Assembly (NCBI RefSeq): GCF_001645385.1
Contig: NZ_LVHI01000012.1
Location: 394,106-458,105, forward strand
Length of the DNA: 64,000 nt
From: Rhodococcoides kyotonense
GTDB taxonomy: Bacteria; Actinomycetota; Actinomycetes; Mycobacteriales; Mycobacteriaceae
Direction of reading: 5' to 3'
Part shown: positions 26,882 to 35,185 of the stretch, in pieces
Layout: every line of letters begins with the position of its first letter
Numbering within the stretch: the first letter of the stretch is position 1
The notes under the pieces: model-generated
Databases searched by the model: none
The model's input: the letters and a program-made list of their open reading frames with translations, nothing else
Told to the model about the DNA's origin: nothing
Made by a program: the position numbers and the translations under genes

Positions 26882-28378
26882 ATGAGCACGCGAACGTCCG
26901 CCGCCGAGATTCTCGATGCCATTCTCGACGGCGGATCGTTCGTGTCGTGGGATTCCCCGCCGCTCGACGTCTCCCCCGGCCCGGCCTACGCGGCGGACCT
27001 CGACAGGGCGCGGGAGAAGAGCGGCGTCGACGAGTCGGTTCTGACCGGACGCGGCATGATCGACGGCAGACCGGTGGCCGTCGTCGCCTGCGAATTCGCC
27101 TTTCTCGCCGGATCCATCGGCGTGGCCGCCGCGGAACGGATCGTCACCGCCATCGAACGGGCGACGGCCGAGGGACTGCCGTTGATCGCGTCTCCCACGT
27201 CGGGCGGAACGCGTATGCAGGAAGGGACGCTCGCGTTCGTCCAGATGGTGAAGATCGCAGGCGCCGTCACCGTACACAAGACGGCCGGACTGCCGTACCT
27301 CGTGTACCTCCGCAACCCGACGACCGGTGGAGTGTTCGCGTCCTGGGGATCGCTGGCGCACGTCACGTTCGCGGAGCCCGGCGCACTGATCGGTTTTCTC
27401 GGACCCCGCGTGTATCAGGCGTTGTACGACAAGCCATTTCCCGACGGCGTCCAGACCGCCGAGAATCTGTACCACCACGGCGTCATCGACGGGGTCGTGC
27501 CGATCGACAGCCTCCGCCACCTGCTCGTACGTGCCCTACGCGTCGTCACTGGTGAGACCGAGATTCCCGCCGAGTTGGAACCCGCCCCGGCCGACATTCC
27601 GGAGCACTCCGCGTGGCATTCCGTCGAGGCATCCCGACGCGAAGACCGTCCGGGCGTCCGGGAGCTGTTGGAACACGCTGCGACCGAACAGGTTCCGTTG
27701 AGCGGCACCGGTCAGGGCGAATCGGACACCACTATTCTGTTGTCGCTGTGCAGGTTCCGCGGAATCTCGTGCGTGGTGTTCGGCAACGACCGCAGCAGTC
27801 ACAGCGTCACCGCAACCATGGGGCCGGCCGCACTCCGAGAAGCGCGTCGGGGAATGCGCTTGGCCGAGGAACTGGGCATTCCGCTGGTACTCGTCATCGA
27901 CACGTTCGGTGCCGCACTGTCGAAAGAGGCCGAGGAAGGTGGTCTCGCACCCGAGATCGCGCGGTGCATCAGCGATCTCGTCACCGTGAACACACCGACC
28001 GTCTCGGTGCTGCTCGGACAGGGGACGGGAGGCGGCGCTCTCGCCCTGCTGCCTGCAGACCGAACGCTGTGTGCGCAGAACGCGTGGCTCGCGCCGCTGC
28101 CGCCCGAAGGTGCCAGTGCGATCGTCCACCGAGACACCGCCCACGCCCCCGATATGGCGGAGGCACAGGGCATTCGGTCGGTAGACCTGTTGCGTGACGG
28201 GATCGTCGACGCCATCGTCCCCGAGAACCCGGACGCGGCAGACGAACCCGTCGAGTTCTCGACACGCGTCGCCGGTGCGATCGCCCGCGAGCTACGTGAG
28301 ATCGCGACCGGCGGGCCGGACCGCGTCTCGCTGCGTATGGAAAGGTACCGGCGGCTCGGAGTTCGGGATCAGAGCTAG
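26882..28378 (+). CDS. accD3: acetyl-CoA carboxylase carboxyltransferase AccD3
   Basis: This is a 498-residue carboxyltransferase with both halves in one chain. The N-terminal beta-like half holds LIASPTSGGTRMQEG and the C-terminal alpha-like half holds LVLVIDTFGAALSKEAEEGG and VSVLLGQGTGGGALALL. M. tuberculosis AccD3 has the same length class and the same neighbours (echA6, prrA). The role is transfer of carboxyl from biotin to acyl-CoA, and partner subunits are not in the window. The ATG at 26882 lies 11 bp after the permease stop with no clear ribosome site. Its end overlaps the convergent gene by 87 bp. Confidence 0.88.
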   Translation: MSTRTSAAEILDAILDGGSFVSWDSPPLDVSPGPAYAADLDRAREKSGVDESVLTGRGMIDGRPVAVVACEFAFLAGSIGVAAAERIVTAIERATAEGLPLIASPTSGGTRMQEGTLAFVQMVKIAGAVTVHKTAGLPYLVYLRNPTTGGVFASWGSLAHVTFAEPGALIGFLGPRVYQALYDKPFPDGVQTAENLYHHGVIDGVVPIDSLRHLLVRALRVVTGETEIPAELEPAPADIPEHSAWHSVEASRREDRPGVRELLEHAATEQVPLSGTGQGESDTTILLSLCRFRGISCVVFGNDRSSHSVTATMGPAALREARRGMRLAEELGIPLVLVIDTFGAALSKEAEEGGLAPEIARCISDLVTVNTPTVSVLLGQGTGGGALALLPADRTLCAQNAWLAPLPPEGASAIVHRDTAHAPDMAEAQGIRSVDLLRDGIVDAIVPENPDAADEPVEFSTRVAGAIARELREIATGGPDRVSLRMERYRRLGVRDQS

Positions 28379-28720
28379 CAGGTCGCCGGCCCGAACGTCC
28401 GACGGCAATGCGACCTTGCCGTCGCCGAACGCGAAGAACTCCCGTCCGGCCACCGAATGTCGATTGGCGACCTCGGCTGCGACACAGTCGCACGCGGCCG
28501 CGTCGACACGCACTGTTCCGGCGAGTACCGACCTCACCCGCGTGACGACGACGCCACCCAGCCGTGTCGGAGTTCCGTCGCAGTCGGCGAGATCCTCGAC
28601 GCACACGCCGTCGACCATCAGGCGCCCCAGGTGAAAATGCGTCGCCGACGGCCAGATCGCCATGTCGAATCGGGACGGGCACGCGGCTCGGAGGGAGGGA
28701 AGTTGTTCGAAAAGGGTCAC
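28292..28720 (-). CDS. conserved-looking hypothetical protein
   Basis: This is a 142-residue protein read leftward from a GTG at 28720. Codon third positions are GC-rich and the composition is protein-like (MTLFEQLPSLRAACPSRFD..., several Cys and His residues). No family was recognised. Its last 87 bp overlap the end of accD3, which lowers confidence in the exact end, although such convergent overlaps are frequent in this window. An unknown metal- or ligand-binding role is possible but unsupported. Confidence 0.55.
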   Translation of the reverse strand: MTLFEQLPSLRAACPSRFDMAIWPSATHFHLGRLMVDGVCVEDLADCDGTPTRLGGVVVTRVRSVLAGTVRVDAAACDCVAAEVANRHSVAGREFFAFGDGKVALPSDVRAGDLLALIPNSEPPVPFHTQRDAVRPAGRDLT

Positions 28721-28784
28721 GTCGTCGAGTGTTCGTCGGGTTCGCCGCGGTTACCAGAGTTTTGACGAAACCCTTACGGACCAG

Positions 28785-28865
28785 CCGCGACTGGCTGCAC
28801 AGTGTTGACGCGATTCGGGCGGGATCCCGCCAGTTCGGCCCGACAATGTGCACTCAGTTGCGCGG
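28785..28865. repeat. palindromic repeat flanking AbiEi-DUF559 gene 1 (3' side)
   Basis: An imperfect inverted repeat has arms 28785-28807 and 28841-28865 (ccgcgactggctgcac against ...gtgcactcagttgcgcgg). Its loop contains a perfect 14-bp palindrome, ggcgggatcccgcc (28818-28831). The 44 bases 28821-28864 recur with three mismatches at 29816-29859 on the other side of the gene. The right arm also encodes the last residues and the stop codon of the DUF559 gene. Confidence 0.85.
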
Positions 28866-29717
28866 GAGAGTACGACTGGACGAATTGATCGACTTCCGAC
28901 GCCGCCGCACCACGGTAATGATCTCCTCGACGACGCGGTCGAGGTCGGCAAGCACCGTCGCGGCCGAATACCGCAGCACCAACCATCCTTCGAGGACCAG
29001 AGCGTTCTGCCGTCGGCGATCGTTGTTGAATGTCGCCGGATCGCTGTGGAACTCGCGTCCGTCGATCTCGACGATGACGCGGGCACGGAAGTCGACGAGG
29101 TCACCGTAGAACGGACCCACCCTCGCGTTGATCGCCATCCGAAAGTTTCGGGCGGTCAAGGCACGCGCAACGATTCGCTCCGGTTCGGAGCGGGTGCCGG
29201 GGCAGCAGCGTCGAAGCTGTTCTCGAAGAGCCGCCATGCCCTTCATGCCGGCAGAAATATCGCAGATCTCCGCGACTCGTCGCCACGGAATCCGTGCGCC
29301 GATCGCAGCGTCGAAGAACTTCTCCAGTTCGGGTTTCGGAAGAACCGCAGCGACATCGACGAATGCCTGCTCGATCGGGACGATCCGAAATCCTCCATAC
29401 GTTGCGACGGTCGGCAGCGTACGGCGATAGATTCGCACCCAATCGGGGGCACGTGATCGGCCCGACGGATCGATCGTGACTTCGACGCGCTGCGGTTCGT
29501 AGTCGATCAGCCCCCAGAGCCACGCTGCGGTCGTGTGGCTGACCACTGCCTTCGGCTTCCACAACACGACGGCCCGGCACAGATCCATGTAGTCCGGCTT
29601 CTCGGTCGCATAGATCTCCGGAAGCAGACGTATGAGCTCCCCGGACTTCACGCGTCGCGAAATCGCACTTCGACTCATCCCTGATGCAATCAGCTGTGCC
29701 GCTGTCGATACCCCCAT
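28854..29717 (-). CDS. AbiEi-like/DUF559 protein 1
   Basis: This is a 287-residue protein. The N-terminus (QLIASGMSRSAISRRVKSGE) is the winged-helix start of AbiEi-type antitoxin proteins. The C-terminus is a DUF559 domain of the Vsr/restriction endonuclease fold: DFRARVIVEIDGREFH with candidate catalytic Asp and Glu, then DRRRQNALVLEGWLVLRYSA. DNA binding or nicking is plausible, and no AbiEii toxin is adjacent. The gene is bracketed by palindromes of one family, and its stop lies inside one of them. The ATG at 29717 is the assigned start. Confidence 0.78.
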   Translation of the reverse strand: MGVSTAAQLIASGMSRSAISRRVKSGELIRLLPEIYATEKPDYMDLCRAVVLWKPKAVVSHTTAAWLWGLIDYEPQRVEVTIDPSGRSRAPDWVRIYRRTLPTVATYGGFRIVPIEQAFVDVAAVLPKPELEKFFDAAIGARIPWRRVAEICDISAGMKGMAALREQLRRCCPGTRSEPERIVARALTARNFRMAINARVGPFYGDLVDFRARVIVEIDGREFHSDPATFNNDRRRQNALVLEGWLVLRYSAATVLADLDRVVEEIITVVRRRRKSINSSSRTLPRN

Positions 29718-29781
29718 GACGAACAACCGTCGCCTATGGAGATCCCCGGTGGTAGGGGCAATTTTCGTCCTGTGGATAGCC

Positions 29782-29859
29782 CGCGACTGAGTGCACATTA
29801 TCGGGCCATGTGCACGGGATCCCGCCAGTTCGGCCTGACAATGTGCAACCAGTTGCGCG
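29782..29859. repeat. palindromic repeat flanking AbiEi-DUF559 gene 1 (5' side)
   Basis: Arms 29782-29807 (cgcgactgagtgcacattat...) and 29832-29859 (...tgacaatgtgcaaccagttg) form an imperfect inverted repeat. The segment gggatcccgccagttcggcc is shared exactly with the element at 28821-28840. It lies between the start of the DUF559 gene and the divergent acyl-CoA synthetase gene, 24 bp before the latter's ATG. Confidence 0.85.
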
Positions 29860-29882
29860 TATCCGCAACTAGTGTGGTTTTC

Positions 29883-31736
29883 ATGAGCGGCGAGTACCGG
29901 AAGAGCTTCGACAGCAGCATCACCGATCGCGAAGGGTTCTGGCTGGATGCGGCCGAGAGCGTCACGTGGGACGCGCCGCCGAGCAGGGCGTACGACGGCG
30001 CGGGCTGGTTCCCCGACGGTCGGCTGAACACCTGCTTCAACGCGCTCGACCGCCACGTCCAGGCCGGTCACGGTGATCGGACGGCGTTGATCTACGACTC
30101 GGCGATGGTCGGCACCCAGCGTTCCTACACGTACGCGGAGTTACTGGACTCGGTGGCCACGTTCGCGGGTGTTCTGGCGAAACACGGCGTCACTCGCGGC
30201 GATCGGGTGGTGCTCTACCTTCCGATGATCCCCGAGGCCGTCGTCGCGATGCTGGCGTGCGCGCGGATCGGTGCCGTGCACTCGGTCGTGTTCGGTGGAT
30301 TCGCTGCCAAGGAACTCGCCGCGCGTATCGACGACGCGAAGCCGAAGCTGATCGTCACCGCGTCGGGCGGTCTGGAGCCGGGACGTACCGTCGAATATCT
30401 TCCGATCGTCGAGAAGGCCCTGTCTCTGTCCTCTCCGACGACGGTCATCGTCAAAAAACGCGACGAGATTCCCGCCGACCACGCCTGGCTCGACTGGGAC
30501 ACCGAGATCGCCGACGCGTCTGCCGCCGAACCGGTTTCGGTGCAATCCACCGATCCGCTGTACATCCTGTACACGTCGGGAACGACGGGTAAGCCGAAGG
30601 GCGTCGTGCGCGACAACGGGGGCCACGCCGTCGCACTGACGTGGTCGATGCGCCACATCTACGACGTCGGAGCAGGCCAGGCGATGTGGACGGCGTCGGA
30701 CGTCGGATGGGTCGTCGGACATTCGTACATCGTCTACGGCCCGCTGCTCGCCGGTGCGACCACGGTTCTGTACGAGGGCAAACCCGTCGGAACTCCCGAC
30801 GCGGGTGCGTTCTGGCGCGTCATCGCCGATCACGGTGTGCGAGCGCTGTTCACGGCGCCGACGGCTCTGCGCGCGATCCGCAAGGTCGATCCGCACGCGT
30901 CGGAACTCGAGAAGTACGACGTGTCGTCGCTCGAGACGCTGTTCGTCGCCGGCGAGCGCCTCGACCCCGATACGTACGAGTGGATCAGCCGCACGCTGAA
31001 TCGTCCCGTCGTCGACCATTGGTGGCAGACCGAGACCGGCTGGGCCATCTGCGCCAATCTACGTGGGCTGGAACCTCTTCCGATCAAACCCGGTTCGGCG
31101 ACCGTCCCCGTTCCCGGCTTCCAGGTCGAGATTCTCGACGCGACGGGCACTCCCGTCGAGGCGGGCACCGAAGGCAACGTCGTCGTGAAACTGCCGCTAC
31201 CGCCCGGCACGTTGGTGGGCCTGTGGAACGACGAATCACGGTTCCAGCGTTCCTATCTCGACACGTTCCCCGGCTTCTACCTCACCGGCGACTCGGGATA
31301 CATCGACGCCGACGGGTACGTGTTCGTGCTCGGTCGTAGCGACGACGTCATCAACGTAGCGGGACATCGGCTGTCGACGGGTTCGATGGAAGCCGTCGTC
31401 GCGAGTCACCCGGCCGTGGCCGAATGCGCCGTCATCGGCATTCACGACGACCTGAAGGGCCAGCGCCCGAGCGGATACGTCGTGCTGAAAGCAGGTGAGA
31501 CGATCGAGGAGGACCAGCTACGCGACGAACTGGTCGCGATGGTGCGCGATCAGATCGGTGCACTCGCCACGTTCCGTGACGTCACCGTCGTCGGGGCGCT
31601 GCCGAAGACCCGGTCGGGCAAGATCCTGCGCAAGACGATGCGTCAGATCGTCGCGGGTGAGGAGTACGGGGTGCCGTCGACCATCGAGGATCCGGCGGTG
31701 CTCGACGCGTTGGCGGAGCGGCTTCGCCGCTCGTGA
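29883..31736 (+). CDS. acyl-CoA synthetase, propionyl/acetyl-CoA type
   Basis: This is a 617-residue adenylate-forming enzyme of the Acs/PrpE group. It has the P-loop YILYTSGTTGKPKG, VDHWWQTETGW for acyl and AMP binding, YLTGDSGYIDADG and the C-terminal catalytic Lys in PKTRSGKILRKTMR. It activates a short acid, probably propionate or acetate, to its CoA ester. The ATG at 29883 follows directly on the palindrome, so its promoter must lie in or near that repeat. The stop codon lies inside the next palindrome. Confidence 0.9.
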   Translation: MSGEYRKSFDSSITDREGFWLDAAESVTWDAPPSRAYDGAGWFPDGRLNTCFNALDRHVQAGHGDRTALIYDSAMVGTQRSYTYAELLDSVATFAGVLAKHGVTRGDRVVLYLPMIPEAVVAMLACARIGAVHSVVFGGFAAKELAARIDDAKPKLIVTASGGLEPGRTVEYLPIVEKALSLSSPTTVIVKKRDEIPADHAWLDWDTEIADASAAEPVSVQSTDPLYILYTSGTTGKPKGVVRDNGGHAVALTWSMRHIYDVGAGQAMWTASDVGWVVGHSYIVYGPLLAGATTVLYEGKPVGTPDAGAFWRVIADHGVRALFTAPTALRAIRKVDPHASELEKYDVSSLETLFVAGERLDPDTYEWISRTLNRPVVDHWWQTETGWAICANLRGLEPLPIKPGSATVPVPGFQVEILDATGTPVEAGTEGNVVVKLPLPPGTLVGLWNDESRFQRSYLDTFPGFYLTGDSGYIDADGYVFVLGRSDDVINVAGHRLSTGSMEAVVASHPAVAECAVIGIHDDLKGQRPSGYVVLKAGETIEEDQLRDELVAMVRDQIGALATFRDVTVVGALPKTRSGKILRKTMRQIVAGEEYGVPSTIEDPAVLDALAERLRRS

Positions 31737-31773
31737 GTGGGAATGTATACCCCTCTACACATTCGCACGCACG
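31732..31773. repeat. hybrid gene-end palindrome after the acyl-CoA synthetase
   Basis: The left arm cgtgagtgggaatgta (31732-31747) matches the 6459 palindrome, while the right arm (31756-31773, ending attcgcacgcacg) matches the 8989 palindrome. They pair only imperfectly. The TGA of the upstream gene (31734-31736) is inside the left arm. It looks like a recombinant or decaying copy of the family. Confidence 0.7.
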
Positions 31774-31802
31774 GGTGACGGCGTCGCCTACTGTTTCTCC
31801 TT

Positions 31803-32705
31803 ATGACCGAGCTCGACACCCGCCCGAAACCCGACCTCCTCGCTCTCGGCGCCGTCACGATCACCGTGCTGTCGTGGGCGTCGGCGTTCGTCGCGATCCG
31901 CGGCGTCGGAACGTCGTTCGGCGCGGGACCTCTCGCGCTCGGGCGTCTGCTCATCGGCACGGTCGCGCTCGGACTCGTCCTGCTCGTCCGGAGGACATGG
32001 GTGCGGCCGAGCAGAACACAGTGGCTGCAGATCCTCAGCGTCGGAGTGTTCTGGTTCGCGATCTACAACGTCGCGCTGAACGCCGCCGAGCAACGGGTCG
32101 ACGCGGGCACGACATCGATGTTCATCCAGATCGGCCCGATCCTGGTGGCCCTGTTCGCCGGACTGCTGCTCGGCGAGGGCTTTCCGAAATGGCTCGTCAT
32201 CGGTGCCGCCGTCGCGTTCGGTGGTGCCGTCATGGTCGGCGTCGTCACCGCCGTCACGACGACCGACACCACCAGGACCGACGCCGACGCCCTCGGAATC
32301 GCGCTGTGCCTCGTCTCGGCCGTCACGTACGCGATCGGCGTACTGAGCCAGAAGCCGGTGCTCCGCACGATTCCCGGCCTGCAGGTGACGTGGATGGCCT
32401 GCGCGATCGGCGCGCTGTGCACTCTGCCGTTCCTACCCGCGCTTCTGGGTGACCTGAGCCACGCATCGACAGGCGCCACCGGCGGACTGATCTACCTCGG
32501 CCTCGTCCCGACGGCACTCGCGTTCAGTACGTGGGCTTTCGCGTTGTCACGTATGAACGCCGGCCGACTGGGCGTCACCACGTACGCCGTCCCGCCGCTG
32601 ACGATTCTCATGGCCTGGGCGCTCCTCGGCGAGGTCCCGCACTACCTCGCCGTCCTCGGTGGAGTCGTCTGCCTCGTCGGAGTCGGGCTGTCACGGCGGC
32701 GTTGA
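31803..32705 (+). CDS. EamA-family (DMT) transporter
   Basis: This is a 300-residue protein with ten predicted helices in two homologous halves. It contains SWASAFVAIRGVG near the N-terminus and GLVPTALAFSTWAFALSRMNAGRLG in the second EamA repeat. Such transporters move amino acids, nucleotides or other metabolites across the cytoplasmic membrane. The substrate is unknown. It starts 30 bp after the hybrid palindrome, and its stop is joined to a tandem repeat. Confidence 0.88.
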   Translation: MTELDTRPKPDLLALGAVTITVLSWASAFVAIRGVGTSFGAGPLALGRLLIGTVALGLVLLVRRTWVRPSRTQWLQILSVGVFWFAIYNVALNAAEQRVDAGTTSMFIQIGPILVALFAGLLLGEGFPKWLVIGAAVAFGGAVMVGVVTAVTTTDTTRTDADALGIALCLVSAVTYAIGVLSQKPVLRTIPGLQVTWMACAIGALCTLPFLPALLGDLSHASTGATGGLIYLGLVPTALAFSTWAFALSRMNAGRLGVTTYAVPPLTILMAWALLGEVPHYLAVLGGVVCLVGVGLSRRR

Positions 32706-32771
32706 TCGGGTCGTTCCGCAGGCTTCACTCCCGGCGATAATTGGGTCGTTCCGCAGGCTTCACTCCCGCGG
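32704..32771. repeat. dispersed repeat, copies 2 and 3 in tandem
   Basis: Two direct copies (32704-32735 and 32739-32771) share gggtcgttccgcaggcttca followed by ctcccg. Both resemble the copy at 3177. They occupy the whole gap between the convergent EamA and photolyase genes. They also contribute the EamA stop region and the last codons plus stop of the photolyase (stop at 32760-32762). Confidence 0.75.
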
Positions 32772-34103
32772 AGGTAGCGAGTTGAACCGCACGATCGCCA
32801 CCTGACGTTCGTGCCCGTGATCGACGATCGGCTCCGGATACTCCTTGGGCCGACCGCCTTTCAGGGCGTGCACCGCCTTGCCCTCGATGCCGCGCAACTC
32901 CGGTACCCAGCGACGCACGTAATCGCCTGCGGGGTCGAACTTCTCGCCTTGCGTGATCGGGTTGAACACGCGAAAGTACGGTGACGCATCCGTTCCCGTG
33001 CCCGCGGTCCACTGCCATCCGTGCTGATTGTTGGCCAGGTCGCCGTCGACGAGCTGGTTCATGAAGTACCGGGCGCCGCGCCACCACGGCAGGTGTAGAT
33101 CCTTGACGAGGAACGACGCGACAATCATCCGCACCCGGTTGTGCATCCACTTCTCGGACGCGAGCTGACGCATTCCGGCGTCGACGATCGGGAAGCCCGT
33201 GCGGCCCTCCTTCCACGCCTCGAACATGATGTCGGCGTGCTTGCCGGAGTCGACATCGATACCGTCGAACTTCTTGTCGTAGTTCTCTCGCGCGCTGTCC
33301 GGTCGCTGAAACAGGATGTCCGCGTAGAAGTCTCGCCACGCGATCTGCCGTCGATACGCGGCACTTCCCTCGTTGCGCAGTGTCGACAGGTCCTTCAGAA
33401 TCGTGCGCGGATGAATGTTGCCGTACTTCAAGTACACCGACATGCGGCTCGTCGAATCGAGATCCGGGCGGTTGCGCTCGTCGTCGTAACCCTCGATCCG
33501 ACCCAGAAACTCCTTCCACTCGTCGAGCGCCGCCTTCTCCCCCGCGGGCGCCTCCGACGCATCCTTCTCGGTCGGGATCTTCGCTCGTCGCGGTAGGCCT
33601 GACACGTCCGACGGGTCGAGCCACGTCGCGGTCTTCTCCGACGTCTCGGCCGGTCCGCGCCAACCATGGTTCATCCACTGCCGGAAATACGGCGAGAACA
33701 CGCGATACGGCTCGCCGTTGTCCTTGGTCACTCGCCCCGGCGCGATGGCGTACGGAGAGCCGGTCGCGTGCAACGACACCCGCTTCCCGACGCGTTCGTC
33801 CCGCTCCCGCCCGTACGGGCCGTAGTCGGCGCTGACGTGGACCTCGTCGGCGTCGACGGCTTTCGCGACCTTCGGCACCACCGTCGCCGGATCACCCTTG
33901 ACGACGAGCAGACGTCCGTCCAACTGCTCGTCGAGCGCGGACAGGCTTCGGAACAGGAAGTCGCGACGAGGACCACCCGACGGCTTCAGCAGTGCGTCGT
34001 CGAGCACGAAGAGGCCGAGGACCGGGTCACCCGACTCCGACGCGGCACCGAGAGCGGGCAGATCGTCGAGTCGGAGATCGCGTCGAAACCACATGACAGA
34101 CAT
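32760..34103 (-). CDS. phr: deoxyribodipyrimidine photolyase
   Basis: This is a 447-residue class I cryptochrome/photolyase family protein. The N-terminal antenna-binding domain begins MWFRRDLRLDDLPAL. The FAD domain includes RRQIAWRDFYADIL, WKEGRTGFPIVDAGMRQL, WMHNRVRMIVASFLVKDLHLPW and NNQHGWQWTAGTGTDASPYFR, all hallmarks of cyclobutane dimer photolyases. It repairs UV-made pyrimidine dimers with light energy. The ATG at 34103 opens the conserved MSVMWFRRD. The C-terminus is formed by a dispersed repeat. Confidence 0.95.
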   Translation of the reverse strand: MSVMWFRRDLRLDDLPALGAASESGDPVLGLFVLDDALLKPSGGPRRDFLFRSLSALDEQLDGRLLVVKGDPATVVPKVAKAVDADEVHVSADYGPYGRERDERVGKRVSLHATGSPYAIAPGRVTKDNGEPYRVFSPYFRQWMNHGWRGPAETSEKTATWLDPSDVSGLPRRAKIPTEKDASEAPAGEKAALDEWKEFLGRIEGYDDERNRPDLDSTSRMSVYLKYGNIHPRTILKDLSTLRNEGSAAYRRQIAWRDFYADILFQRPDSARENYDKKFDGIDVDSGKHADIMFEAWKEGRTGFPIVDAGMRQLASEKWMHNRVRMIVASFLVKDLHLPWWRGARYFMNQLVDGDLANNQHGWQWTAGTGTDASPYFRVFNPITQGEKFDPAGDYVRRWVPELRGIEGKAVHALKGGRPKEYPEPIVDHGHERQVAIVRFNSLPPRE

Positions 34104-34218
34104 GGCCCGATACATACCCGCCGGTTTCTCAGAGAAACGCCAATCTTGCTTCACAGTCGCCGCAGAATCGGCCCCTAGCTTGGGAAACACGCACGAACGA
34201 GAAGGAAAGGAGCACATC

Positions 34219-34425
34219 ATGAAGACCACGCCGAGGTTCCCGGGAGCGCAGTCTCTGGTGAACAGCACCTGCAGTTTCGAGAAGTACTACGAGGCCCTGT
34301 ACTCGCAGGCGCCGACGGTCGCCTGGTCGCTCGACACCGACGCGACGCGTCGTAGCGCCCTGGAGGAGTTCTTCGCACAAACGCCCGAGGAACGGCAGAA
34401 GACCGTCGACAGTTGGGCTGCCTAG
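34219..34425 (+). CDS. small hypothetical protein upstream of prrA
   Basis: This is a 68-residue acidic protein ([20 protein letters not shown]..., ending [14 protein letters not shown]). A strong ribosome site (aaaggag, 34206-34212) precedes the ATG, which supports a real gene. It ends 13 bp before prrA and is probably co-transcribed with the two-component genes. No family was recognised and no membrane segment is present. A link to PrrAB function is suggested only by position. Confidence 0.65.
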   Translation: MKTTPRFPGAQSLVNSTCSFEKYYEALYSQAPTVAWSLDTDATRRSALEEFFAQTPEERQKTVDSWAA

Positions 34426-34438
34426 GCACAATGGGGCT

Positions 34439-35185
34439 GTGTCCGAGACAGCACCGAGCAACCACGCAGCGACCGAGAGCACCGCGACCGTCCTCGTCGT
34501 CGACGACGACGAGGACGTTCTGTCGTCACTGCAGCGCGGATTGCGCCTGTCCGGATTCACGGTGATCACCGCGGTCGACGGCGCCGCCGCTCTGAGCGTC
34601 GTCGCCAGCCAGTCACCCGACGTCGTCGTCCTCGACATCAACATGCCCGTCCTCGACGGAGCGAGCGTCGTCAAGGCGCTGCGCGCGATGGGTAATGACG
34701 TCCCCATCTGCGTGCTCAGCGCACGCTCGTCCGTCGACGACCGCATCTCCGGCCTCGAGAACGGGGCTGACGACTATCTCACCAAACCGTTCGTCCTCGC
34801 CGAACTCGTCGCCCGCGTCAAAGCGATGTTGCGACGACGCGCGGTCGCGCCGGTGGCAGAGCCGTCGGGTGGCGGTTCGTCGTCGGAAATCGTCGTCGGG
34901 CCGCTGTCGGTGGACATCCCCGGCTACCGGGCCCACAGCCAGGGCCGGGAGCTCGACCTCACCAAACGTGAATTCGAACTGCTCGCGGTGCTCGCACGGA
35001 ACAAAGGAGTCGTCCTGACGCGTGAGCGGTTGCTCGAGCTGGTGTGGGGTTACGACTTCGTCGCCGACACCAACGTCGTCGACGTCTTCGTCGGATATCT
35101 GCGCCGAAAGATGGAGGTCGACGGCGCATACCGCGTCCTGCACACGGTTCGAGGCGTCGGATTCGTGCTCAGGGACGCGTCGTGA
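34439..35185 (+). CDS. prrA: response regulator PrrA
   Basis: This is a 248-residue OmpR-family regulator. The receiver domain has the acidic cluster DDDED (22-26), phosphoacceptor Asp66 in VVVLDINMP, and the Lys of TKPF. The winged-helix C-terminus ends [14 protein letters not shown]. In mycobacteria PrrAB is an essential regulator of growth, respiration and nitrogen response. Synteny with accD3 and gltA2 supports orthology. The GTG at 34439 is the start, and prrB begins inside its stop codon. Confidence 0.9.
   Translation: MSETAPSNHAATESTATVLVVDDDEDVLSSLQRGLRLSGFTVITAVDGAAALSVVASQSPDVVVLDINMPVLDGASVVKALRAMGNDVPICVLSARSSVDDRISGLENGADDYLTKPFVLAELVARVKAMLRRRAVAPVAEPSGGGSSSEIVVGPLSVDIPGYRAHSQGRELDLTKREFELLAVLARNKGVVLTRERLLELVWGYDFVADTNVVDVFVGYLRRKMEVDGAYRVLHTVRGVGFVLRDAS

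Noticed and set aside
28785-29859. Insertion sequence with terminal inverted repeats
   Set aside because: The flanking repeats resemble element ends, but no transposase is encoded and target-site duplications could not be recognised. It is kept as a repeat-linked cassette instead.
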